This document shows, one piece after another, positions 1-10,072 of a stretch of DNA of 42,202 bases. The notes under the pieces are model-generated. The model had not been told where the DNA came from. It saw only the letters and a list, made by a program, of their open reading frames with translations, and ran no database searches. Origin of the DNA: Chara braunii (Eukaryota > Streptophyta > Charophyceae > Charales > Characeae). Location of the stretch: contig BFEA01000112.1 of the NCBI GenBank assembly GCA_003427395.1, positions 3,130,727 through 3,172,928 of the forward strand, read 5' to 3'. The stretch's first letter is position 1. Each line of letters begins with the position of its first letter. Position numbers and translations under genes: made by a program.

Positions 1-833
1 TGGATGACTTCGGGATTGAAGAAAATAAATAAATAGCAATAATAATAAGAAAGAAGAAATATTGAATCTAACTAAATAACAAAAAAAAAAAAAGCCAAAA
101 TAAAAATTCTTCTATTAACTACTCGTACAAGCCAAGTGTCGTGCCCCTGTTCATCACGAATCCAATCCCAACTAACTAACTACTTCAACTAATCTTATCC
201 CCGAGGTCGCGGGTTCAAGTCCCGCACTCCCCTCAGCGACCTGAGACAGACTTCGGGTTTTCTGAGTTGCAAAAGAGTTAGCCCAACAACCTACAAGTTT
301 AAATCCCCCAGCCTATCACATGCAAATTAAATGGATTACCTACTAGGCTAGCTCTTATCATAATATAATAAAAAGCCGTCTCTCTATAAGTAGAGTTAGC
401 TAACGTGAGTGTGTGTGCGTGACCCGCAAGGGTACTTGTTTTGTTTGGGAGGCCCCGCAGGGTCGGTAGTTGCTTGTGGCCGTGACTTTGGGGTTTGTAG
501 CGGGAAAACACTCAGGTAGCGGGTCGGTCGGTACTTAGCCGTGGCCTCGATATAGATGGTCGAGGCAGGAAAAACACTCAAGTGGAGGGTAGGAGGTCCG
601 CGGCACTTAAGACCCGCGGAAGCACTCAAGTGGCAGTTAGGCCGGTACCACACCAAGTAGAGGTAGATGTGCCGGGTAGTCGAGGCCGAGTAGGAGAAGA
701 CAAAAGTTAGCATTTTTAGACGCTCAATATCTAGTAGGTAGACAGGGACCAGCCCAAGTCTCAGCGTGTATCATAGGCCTACCTGACACGATACTGACCC
801 AATCAACCCCTCGACCTTTTCGGTCCGAGGGTA
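1..833. other. Non-coding, no gene recognised
   Basis: AT-rich start, then the tRNA-like fragment, then three degenerate copies of an ACTCAAGTGG-type motif near 509, 570 and 625. No convincing coding region. Confidence 0.5.
205..232 (+). repeat. tRNA T-arm-like fragment (B-box)
   Basis: GCGGG (209-213), TTCAAGT (214-220) and CCCGC (221-225) form a perfect 5-bp/7-nt T arm with B-box GGTTCAAGTCC, followed by ACTCCCC like an acceptor 3' strand. No matching 5' acceptor strand or A box is visible upstream, so it is probably a tRNA-derived fragment rather than a tRNA gene. Confidence 0.4.
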
Positions 834-1014
834 TTGCTACTAATCCTAACAATCAGAGTGCGCGTCAAGACAACGTGCGCACAGACTCTCAAAATTTTCT
901 CACCGGTTCGCCTCGGCCTCAATGGTCGAGGAAATCGTTTCAAGTGTCACGCCAAAGCGTGCACACCCATTTCATCTCAGATCGGCTCCATCATGGTAGT
1001 CGACGCCGTCACCT

Positions 1015-1067
1015 TGTCAAATGCAAAAGCCTGGCCAAATACCCTTGTAAGGGTATTTGGTCCGACA
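1015..1067 (+). repeat. 53-bp palindromic element, copy A
   Basis: The core is a 26-base near-perfect palindrome at 1035-1060: CCAAATACCCTT, GT, AAGGGTATTTGG. It sits in a longer unit starting TGTC, with TGCAAAAGCCTGG on the left and ending GGTCCGACA, so the outer ends TGTC/GACA are also inverted. Three more copies occur in the first 12.6 kb. Confidence 0.7.
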
Positions 1068-1222
1068 GCGTCATAACAATACGCGCGTATACTTTTCGAA
1101 ATTTTCTCACCGATTCGCCCCCGCCTTCAACGACTGAGGAAATCGTTATGAAAGTGTCGCGTGGAAACGCGTACACTTCTAAGTTCATACCAACTCCGTC
1201 ATGGTGGTTGGTGCGGTCGGCA

Positions 1223-1275
1223 TGTCGAATGTAAAAACATGGCCAAATACCCTTGTAAGGGTATTTGGTCCGACA
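1223..1275 (+). repeat. 53-bp palindromic element, copy B
   Basis: Same element as copy A, with the palindrome at 1243-1268. It lies about 208 bases downstream of copy A, in the second unit of the tandem duplication, and keeps the TGTC...CCGACA ends. Confidence 0.7.
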
Positions 1276-1277
1276 GC

Positions 1278-1690
1278 GGGCCTTCGAAAAAAAAGGCACC
1301 TGTACTATGACGGGAAAGCAAAACTACCCGATGCCAGCATAGGCCGACACACCAATAAAAAATGCAGGGCCACAATGAAGAGGCACCGTAATGACACGAT
1401 AGCAAAAACGAAGGGGCGGGGGGGGGGGGGGGGGGGGAGCCTGTGGGCGCGGAACACACCTTAGTCGCACAGGACCTCGACAAAAAAGGCGAAACCGGAG
1501 ACGCGTCGTAGTCGCACGGGACCTTGACAAAAAAGGCGAAACTGGAGACGCGCCGTAGCCGATGCCACCATAGGTCGAGAGACTAACAAAAAACGTAGGG
1601 CTACAATGAAGAGGCACGCCATACACGTGGCAAGGCGAAACTGGAGACGCGCCGTACTCGCACGGGACCTTGGCAACAAAAAGGAACCAC
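1278..1690 (+). repeat. Local interspersed repeats with 47-bp tandem pair and G run
   Basis: A 47-bp unit beginning TAGTCGCAC is tandem at 1462-1508 and 1509-1555, with rearranged partial copies at 1632-1683. A second module starting CGATGCCA occurs at 1329-1387 and 1560-1618. An interrupted G run lies at about 1415-1438. The open frames here are on a strand with few stop codons and look non-genic. Confidence 0.6.
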
Positions 1691-2081
1691 GCCGCAAGGG
1701 GGCACAATACATGAGTTATGGAGGGTCCAGCGTCGTGACCAAAAAAAATAAAAAAAGGCCTCGACACTAAAACAGAGAAAACGGACATGCGGGAAAAAAA
1801 AAGAAAAAACACATCCGACAAAATATATCAGATTAAGGAAGGATATATGTTTGTTTTTTTTTTTTTCCTTTTCGGGTCTCTCAAGTTAACACCCCATTTC
1901 TTTTTATTTCGGCCTGCGTATCCACAACATCAAGCCTTCCCGATAAACATCAACGTTGACTACTGCGGGCCAGCCCGACACAAACGGCCCCTATTTGCAA
2001 CATCATTTCAACGCACTTGTCAACTCCCAAATCCGGGGAAGGTTAAAAAAAAAAATTATCCAACATGGACGTGTTGGAATC

Positions 2082-2430
2082 ATGTTGAAAATATGTTGAT
2101 CAACAGTTGAAAACATATAGCCCGCGTGTTGACAAACGGTTGAAAACATGCAAACGGCCCGTCAAAACGATTGGGCCAACCATTTCACCCTCTTCATATG
2201 TTGGTCCCAACTTGTGTCGAAGTTGAAACCATGATGAAAATTTGCCACAATTTTTCTGTTGAGACGACAAAACGAATCTACTGACATCGGAAGAAACCAC
2301 ACCACTGTACAACTCGAGAGGCAAAATGTGAATTTCTTTCTCAACAAAAAGTGCAGTGCTCAACAATTGGTCAACACACTTTCAACAATTTTTCAACATG
2401 TTTTCAACAAATGGATCAACAGTTTAACAC
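2082..2430. repeat. Foldback region, TGTTGA-rich left arm and TCAACA-rich right arm
   Basis: GTTGAAAACATG at 2139-2150 is exactly inverted as CATGTTTTCAAC at 2397-2408. The left arm repeats GTTGAAAA/TGTTGA and the right arm repeats TCAACA at least seven times between 2341 and 2430. This looks like a degenerate foldback or MITE-like element of about 350 bp. Confidence 0.5.
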
Positions 2431-2509
2431 AGTATAATCAGTTTGCGACATCTGTAATCAACGTTGAATTCCTTCACTTCTGGTGGACCACATAACAACC
2501 TCATCGACA

Positions 2510-3400
2510 AACAAATTATCAACACACTTCCAATGGTTTATAAATGGGGCCCACATGTGATAATCCTGTCATAAAAATCGCTATAATTTTTTGTTTGAAA
2601 GTTTAGCATCACTAGGGCGCAACCCGTAGTATTGGTTGTTGATCAGTGTAATCTGAGCAGCGGACTCACGTCTTATCGAGGGACTAAAGACTTAAAGGGT
2701 GTGGCCGCCTAGGAGAGTTTTACTCCTATGGGATGTCGGAGGAATAAGAGTCGAGTCAATCGAGTATGAGGATAGTCCTGATTGAATGTTTATGAGGAGA
2801 AAGTATATCCTTGCCTAACCAGCGAGGGCACTACCGCTAAAATAACAACGAGGTGAATTGTAGATCTGGCTCGATCAACCAGAGTACGGTGGACCAAGAT
2901 TGAGACATGACCTTGTTGTACTAAACTGCGGGAAGAGTATGAAATAATATTATGTATATATATTCTATTTGACGATATATATATATACTAGATTGTAAGA
3001 ATTTCTGGAGAGAGGCATAAATGCCTTCAAAGGTCTCCGTTAGGGCCCACGTCCCTGGTTATGACTCTGTTTGCAGGGTAGATCCTAAATGGGACACTTA
3101 ACAAGAAGTCGGCATTTGTCTAGGACAAAGGGGAGAGGACAGTTGAGAGGGTCGTTGGAACTTATATTGTAGTACGTATGCTTAATACGCCGGCGTGCTA
3201 GTGTCAAGACAATGGAGACTCATATTAGATTCCTTGCAGCATATAATTGTGTTTGACATGAATTCTTTGAGGCCTCGAACCGGAGTCTGTGGGCGAATCG
3301 GATTGTTTTTTTTCTCGTCAACATTTTTGGTTGTGGGTGAATTGATAGCTTTTTGATTCTGCGGTGCGACGGGAATGCCGCTTAATATGGTACGGTAAGC
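2510..3400. other. No feature recognised
   Basis: Unremarkable sequence with a short TATA-type run near 2950-2990. Nothing supportable. Confidence 0.4.
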
Positions 3401-3453
3401 TGTCATCGCGAATACCCTTATAAGGGTATCCGCCCTGGTTTTTGCAAATGACA
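3401..3453 (-). repeat. 53-bp palindromic element, copy C (opposite orientation)
   Basis: The palindrome ATACCCTTATAAGGGTAT is at 3412-3429. Read on the minus strand it gives TGTCATTTGCAAAAACC, then the palindrome, then ATTCGCGATGACA. It matches copy D more closely than copies A and B. Confidence 0.65.
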
Positions 3454-6400
3454 GAAAATAAGTTTAGTTTAAAGTTTGAGTACAACGCGCGAGTTGCAAC
3501 AGTATGAGTGGTTTACATTGACGGGATGGCTGACTAGAGTAGAGAGTGTGTGGGCACGCAGACTTAAGGCGTTTGTGATCTCTCTTCTTGTTAGTGACTG
3601 TGAAGCCTGTGTAGTCACCGACCAAGGTTTATTTCTGATTAAAACTAGAATTAAAAAGATTTTTTCTCTTGATTGGTGCGCTTGCCTGACCTGTGCGTAC
3701 GTGCAGAGGACGACATCGACAAGAATGTGATTTTGAAAATATTTCGGTAGATCTACGTGTCGCGCAGAATCCGCTTATTTAGGTGTCCGTCAAAACTAGA
3801 CCCAACCTTGCGCCTAATATTATTGGTTACATCATCGGAGTATCATCAGAGACATTCAGGGATCGAGATCGAATGGCGACGCAGGATGTCTGAGTTGCGT
3901 GAAAGGACCGAGGGGTTCAGAGCCCGACGGGGCTATCCCCCTGGTTTCACCGTCGACGGAGTTAGAACAATGCTAACGTTTTATTTTTCCTCGTTCGTCA
4001 TATTTCGATGATTAAAAGTTTTTAAATATTTTTATTATTTATTGTGTTTTTTTTTTTTTTTTTTTTCGGTGCTCTTTGACTTAGGCGTGACGTTGGATTT
4101 GGAGTTCGTCACTACGGTCGAGGGCCTTGAGCACGGACCTCTTTTTCGTTGACCTTCGGGTTCTGGCGTATCAAAGTGTTGGTGAAAATTCCTCTATCCA
4201 GGCTGTTTTGAAACACGGACCGAGGAGTTCAACGTGCATGCAAGCCGGTGGGAGATTAGCCCATGAGGTGGAAGCAGTTTGGATGGCGTGGGCCTTTTTG
4301 CGAATGTACTGCCACCAGCAGTGAGTCTGCTGTGAGAGGTTTGAATGTGAGCATGCCGCTGAGATCCGAAAGAACCAGACTGTGCCTGGGCGGGGTGGCC
4401 CACGGCTTTGTGAGTGAGTCCGAGGCGGTACTGCCTATCTGGGCTGCGCACACGGTAACCCTCCTCCACTTCAGTCTTTAAATTTCTCATTTGAATATTT
4501 GCTACTACCGTCGAGAAGTGCACCGGGCCGAGTCCACCAAGGCCCGCGCTAGGCTTTGCAGCAGGCCCTGCCGCGACAGGTTGTTCCTGTGGGAGCTGGT
4601 TGTTGGAGGGCTGAGGCGATAGCGGACTCCACCTGAGCAAGGCGGACGTGAGGAAAACTGGCGGAGACGAGGCGATGACTGTCAAGAAAATCGTCATCGG
4701 GTTTGGGTATGGGGCGCAGGCTGCTTGAGACGTCAGCCTCGGGTCTTCCTTCGAGGACTTTCATGGGGATCACTAGAACCACCATAAAGTAAGTTGCTCA
4801 GTAGTAAGAGATAACGCTGTAAGGCGGAGGCTGGCGAACGGGGAAAGTGACAAAAAGGAGAAGAAAGGGCGGATGAATTCGGACGGGAACTGGCACAGGG
4901 AGCATGCGGGGCAGAGCGAGCGTAGCCATAGAAAATAAGTTATGGCGGGGTGAAATAACTTGCCCGTTTCTCGATGAAATCGGGCGAGAATAAATGCCAG
5001 ATAAGGGTTTTAGGACCAGGCGAGTATGAATATGAAGTCGGAATTAGAAGAAGGTTAGTAGGTAAAAAGTTAGTAAGAAAAACGGGCTACGAAGTAGTGT
5101 CGAAGCGAGTGGATATGTCGAAAATATAAAATTGAGACTCCCCTCATTCCTCTGTGAGATTGGGGGAGGAAGGAGTTGATCCAGGGGTTTTCACGACGGG
5201 CGACCCCAGATCCAAAGAGTGATTAGTGCGAGGAGGGGTGTGGTAGAAGCTAGGAAGGAAATAAGAGCTATGGCAAAAAAGGAGATGGTAGGAGTGGAGG
5301 ATCAAGATATCACTCGATTTTTCATGTAATCGAGTGGAGTAAAAATCTAAACAAAGGTTCAGGGGTGAGGCGATTTCGTTAGTACTATTAGTTTGGTTGT
5401 TAATTTAGTAAAATAGGAGGTTAGTAAGGAAAGCGTGCGAGAAAGAGTCGAGGAAGGGAAGTCACGGACAATAGAAATATGTGTCTTTTTCAATTTTTAG
5501 TGGATTTTTATGAAATAAAATGTGAAATAGGGGTTTCAGATTGTTCTTAGCAGATTGGCCACGCTGGATTTTTAATATGGGCGGTGGTTTTATTGGTATG
5601 AGTTTCGAGGGCTGCATGCAAGGGAAAATATAAATATGAAAACGAATCTTTTCGTGTTCTAGCGGAAAATTCATTATCATTTCTCTACAAATTGGTAACT
5701 GCAGCGTTGTTGTGCTCGTCACCGTGATGACCACTGCTAATGTTATAGCCACACTGATTGTCATCCACGAGGTTGGTCTGCATGGTCGGGCTCTTTATCG
5801 TATCTTCGTGATTGTGCCCTGGAGGAACGAGCGTTGTGGGAGTAGGAGAACCACGAGCAAGCGGGTGTCTGTGCTGGACCACGGGCGGATCAAGCCCAAC
5901 AGAGAGAGAGAGTCCCCTACTACTGTGATCCTGACCCGGCCATCGATGGTAGCGATTTACGGGAGTTTTCCCCTTATAATTGTCGGTGGTCACTAAGTCG
6001 CATGCACTTGGCCTGAGGCTGTGGTCGGATTTGTTGACAGGAGGGAGACGAAGCGGAGGCAGAAAAAACGAGTTAAGGAGGCAGGAAAAACGAGACAAGG
6101 AGTCAGGGCCTCAGGTGCAGAGGAAAGAGCCTGCGAAGCAGGGATGAAGCAAAAAGTTGTGTATCGATGAAGGTAGAAAAGAGTGTAACAAGGGGGGAGA
6201 TAACACATACCTGGTTAACGAAGAAGGCATTACGGGACAAGCCGAAAGTCGAGCTACGGTGCCAATCTACCCGACGTGCTAACAAGGCAAGCTAGAGAGG
6301 GCAACATCTGGCTGCATATTTCCACGTTCTAACGAAAGATTCGTCCCGATTTGGCTCATCCACTGCTCGAGGTGGAGAGGAGCGGACATGTGAGGCTGGG

Positions 6401-6909
6401 GGCTTACCTGTTGGCCAGTACGTTATGAGGGGCCGAGGGATTTAGTGAGGGGCCGACTGTAAGGTGTACGGACTACCTGTCGACCAAGTCAAAGCAGCAA
6501 GGGAGCGAGCCACAAGGATCAAAGTCCTACCTTGTTAATCTACACACTGCTCAACCAATCGTTGAACTGAAGCGGCAAGAAGACCGGAGTGAGATTACTG
6601 GTTTTGCTTGCTGACCGGTATGCTGCTTGGTGCTCATCCTACCCTACGAAATAGCCAGAGTCTAGTTGCGGGGCGATGAGTCGATGGTTGACTGAAGTGT
6701 CGTCCATCCCAATAGCCCACATGCGCAAAAGGGGGTCGGTCGCAAGGAGCTGCAGACATACCGGTGACCAACATACTTCGGGGCACGGGCTCAGTGGAGA
6801 GAATGAGTTGGTGAAGAGGAGTCTGTGCTGTGATTTGGGGAGTCGTCTGAGAGTCTGCGATTGGCAGTTTGACTTCTGTTTGACTGAGTTGCTGTTGCAT
6901 TTTGGCTAA
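3454..6909. other. No gene recognised
   Basis: Mixed composition with a T run at about 4050-4066. Open frames such as 4194-4697 (minus) and 5685-6098 (minus) show no domain known to me and overlap frames on the other strand. Decayed transposable-element sequence is plausible but I cannot name a family. Confidence 0.4.
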
Positions 6910-6937
6910 CCAATGAGGGACCCTCACACGTATAAAA
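6910..6937 (+). promoter_or_regulatory. Candidate CCAAT-TATA promoter pair
   Basis: CCAAT at 6910-6914 is followed by TATAAAA at 6931-6937. The next 230 bases resemble a leader: GACTC/GAGTC hairpin at 7087-7102 and a possible donor CAG|GTATAC at 7167. No protein is encoded downstream, so the unit would be non-coding or part of a retroelement. Function is inferred from motif spacing only. Confidence 0.3.
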
Positions 6938-7422
6938 AAAACAAGACCCTCTCACTCAAGTCTGAGAACACCTTTCTGGGATCTGAAAGTCTCAAACCTA
7001 TCTCCTTCTGCCCTTCTTAATCTCAGTCTAATCCTGTGTAGAGAGGAAAGCGGCAGGCGGGATTGCAACCCGTAGGACCGCATCAAGACTCTTTGGGGAG
7101 TCCACCCATTGATTGCGGGAGCTCTGCTGAAACCTAGGTGAAGTTCTGGAGGCAGGAAACTATCAGGTATACTTTTTTTTGTCTGTATGAACCCACTATA
7201 CTTATGTTTGGCTATCTCTCTATAGTTTGATTGTTGTATGCATGTGTTCCCTTATGACTTTTGTTTTTTTTTTCACGATTCAATCAGACTGAAAGGAATG
7301 AACATGTGTGAGAGTGAAGCCTAAGTTTCTTCTTTATTTTAACTGAAAGCAAATTAAGGGGTAAATTGTGGGAAGGTGGGGAAGAAGGAAGTTTGCATGT
7401 GTTTAACTGAGTCAACCAAGGA

Positions 7423-8187
7423 CTGAGCATTGTTTCTAAGCTGAATGGCCCAGGGCTGTGTTTATTTTGCTGTTTTTTTAAAGGTCAAACATTGTTTTTA
7501 AGTTGAATGGTCTGGTTGCTATGTTTATTTCTAAGGTTTTGTGTGACTGATCTTTGAGACCAAGCATTGTTTCTAAGCTGAATGGCTTGGTCCGTCTGTT
7601 CCTTTTGGGGTTTCTGACTAAAGTTGGGTTAAGGGATTCAACTTCATGCTTTTAATGATTTGAGGATAGACTGAACATTGTTTCTAAGTTTGATGGTTCA
7701 ACTTTTTATTTTATTTATAAGGGAGGATTTTTTTTCTAAGGCTAAATATTGTTTATAAGCTTAATGGTTTAGCGTGAAGCCATTCACATAAGTATAAACT
7801 GAGTATAAAAGAAAATACTTTATTTATATTTGCATATGAAGTGACAGTTGGACATTGTTTTTAAGCCGAATTATCCAGCGCTAAGCCATATCACTAAAAA
7901 AATTAGGAAAACCATATAATATAATTGAAAGGAATCTGGGCAAGCAAAGCATTATTTCGTAGCCGAATGGCTCCGTCCCTTGCCCACATTTTCATTTTGT
8001 TTTGAGAACAAAGTCGTAAATTATTAAACTTTTGATATTAAACAATTTAGGGCGACTAAACATTGTTTCTAAGTATAATGGTCTAGTCATATGCCCAAAG
8101 AAAAGAAAAGTAGTTGTGCAACCTGTTCATGTATATCCTAAGGCATGCTAGACATTGTTTCTAAGTTGAATGGTCTAGCACCATGCC
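7423..8187 (+). repeat. Array of nine short hairpins with shared loop and covarying stems
   Basis: Nine units share a core CATTGTTTCTAAG(3 nt)AATGG, in which CATT pairs with AATG around a 12-base loop. The flanking stems differ but remain complementary: GACCAAGC/GCTTGGTC (7558-7592), TGAAC/GTTCA (7672-7700), GCTAAA/TTTAGC (7741-7773), GACTAAAC/GTCTAGTC with one mismatch (8054-8088), and GCTAGAC/GTCTAGC extended by GGCAT/ATGCC (8142-8187). Weaker members are 7423-7453, 7484-7516, 7847-7879 and 7938-7985; the last has an outer GGGCAAG/CTTGCCC stem. Spacing is irregular (62-111 bases), unlike a simple tandem repeat. Most members carry a bulged G after AATG. The biological role is unknown. Confidence 0.7.
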
Positions 8188-10072
8188 ATATGTATGTTGG
8201 GTAAGGGATAAATCATATGAGGGTTTCATGAACTAATCGATGAGGATTTGACTTGGGGACTGGTGAGAGTACCTACTAATGTCGTTTAACCTTGCATGTG
8301 GCTGAGTGAGATCACTACTTAGTATGAGTTTCAGTTTGACAGGTATCATGTCATATGTATGTTGGGTATAAGGGATAAATCATACGAGGGTTTCATGAAC
8401 TAATCGATGAGGATTTGACTTGAGGACTGGTGAGAGTACTTATTTATGCCGTTTGGCCTTGTATGTGGCTGAGTAAGATCACTACTTAGTTTGAGTTTCA
8501 GTTTGAAAGGTAGTTGCTTTAGTTGCTCGCCACGTGTTAGAGCCATAAAAGTTAGTTCAATTTCTGCATTTTATAAGCTAAGTTTTGTTTTTTACTTAGA
8601 TCAATTCTCGCATTTTTTTGAATCATTTGTTATATTTGGTTTTGTATAAATCTTGGTAAACTACTTTCTCTACGGGAAGCACTGCATAAATTATGCAAAT
8701 CGAAAGAGTTAGTCAAATTTTTAACTTTTCAAGTTCAACTTATCTAAATTTGATATGTGGCTTAGTCAAAATCTAAAAAGTCTCATTTTCTAAAGGAAGT
8801 GCTGCCCATATTTTTACTAATCCAGGAAGTTAGACAAAATTGAACCTTTAAAAGTAAAAAGTTGTTTTAGATTTTGAACTTAGCTTTATATAAATTTTGA
8901 AAAGCTACATTCTGTATGAGAAGCGCTGTCGAAATGTTTACAAATCTAAGGAGTTATTTAAATTTTGCATTAACTGAACTCAAGTCTTACTTTGAGTTCT
9001 TATCTGACTTAGTATAAATATGGGAAGTCTAGTTATCTAAAGGAGATGCTGCCCAAATTTTTACTAATTCAAGGAATTTGACAAAATTTGACTTTCTAGA
9101 GTTAAAAATTATTTCATTTTTCGTATGCGAGCTAATACAAATTATAAAAAGACACTTTTCCTATGTGAAGCAATGTTGAAATTTTCTTAGTATTAGAGGA
9201 GTAAGACTATATTTTGACAGGGTTTCATGAACTAATCGATAAAGATTTGACTTGAGGACTGGTGAGAGTACTTACCTATGTCGTTTGGCCTTGCATGTGG
9301 CTAAGTGAGATCACTACTTAGTTTGAGTTTCAGTTTGATAGGTAGTTGCTTTAGTTGTTCGCCACGTGCTAGATCCATAAGAGTTAGTTCAATTTTTGCA
9401 TTTTCTAAGCTGAATTTTGTTTTTTACTTAGATCAATTTTAATTTTTGCATTTTCTAAGCTGAATTTTGTTTCTTACTTAGATCAATTCTCGCATTTTTT
9501 TGGATCATTTGTTATACTTGGTTTTGTATAAATTTTGGTAAGCTACTTTCTCTACGAGATTATGCAAATCGAAAGAGTTAGTCAAATTTTTGACTTCTCA
9601 AAGTTCAACTTATCTAAATTTGATATATGGCTCAGTCAAAATATAGAAAGTCTCATTTTCTAAAGAAAGTGTTGCTCATATTTTACTAATTCAAGAAGTT
9701 GAACAAAATTGAACCTTGAGAAGTAAAAAGTTGATTAGCTTTGTAGAAATTTTAAAAAACTACATTCTCTACGGGAAGCGTTGTCGAAATGTTTACAAAT
9801 CTAAGGAGTTAGTTAAATTTCGCATTAGCTAAACTCAAGTCTTACTTGCAGTTCTTATCTGACTTAGTATAAATTTGGAAAGTCTACTTATCTAAAGGAG
9901 ATGCTGCTCAAATTTTTACTAATTCAAGAAATTTGACAAAATTTGACTTTCTAAAGTTAAAGATTATTTCATTTTTCGTATGCGAGCTAATATAAATTAT
10001 GAAAATACATTTTTCCTATGCGAACAATGTCGAAATTTTCTTAGTATTAGAGGAGTAAGACTATATTTTGAC
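8183..10072 (+). repeat. Two-tier satellite-like repeat (about 122-bp monomers in about 840-bp units)
   Basis: A segment starting GGGTTTCATGAACTAATCGA occurs at 8221, 8388 and 9220. The first two define a 166-bp tandem pair (8183-8346 and 8347-8520). The last two start larger units, 8388-9219 and 9220-about 10072, which match along their length. Inside each unit, landmarks of the form GAAG(n)GCTG recur near 8675, 8795, 8918, 9041 and 9165, and near 9665, 9775, 9898 and 10020 in the second unit, giving a degenerate period of about 122 bp. The second unit also has a local 50-bp duplication at about 9388-9487 and a small deletion near 9560. Confidence 0.75.

Larger units (their letters stand above)
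866..1275 (+). repeat. 204-bp tandem duplication (two diverged units)
   Basis: Units at about 866-1070 and 1071-1275 share AAAATTTTCTCACCG-like starts, GAGGAAATCGTT, a CGTGCACAC/GCGTACACTT segment and the palindromic element at the end of each unit. Confidence 0.65.

Noticed and set aside
4194-4697. 167-codon minus-strand open frame
   Set aside because: No motif of any known family, and overlapping frames on the opposite strand are equally open.
6910-7170. LTR of a retrotransposon
   Set aside because: A promoter-like pair exists, but I found no second LTR, primer binding site or pol-related coding sequence in the window.
7423-8187. CRISPR-like array
   Set aside because: The conserved part is a hairpin loop and the spacers vary widely in length; there are no cas genes and the window is eukaryotic.
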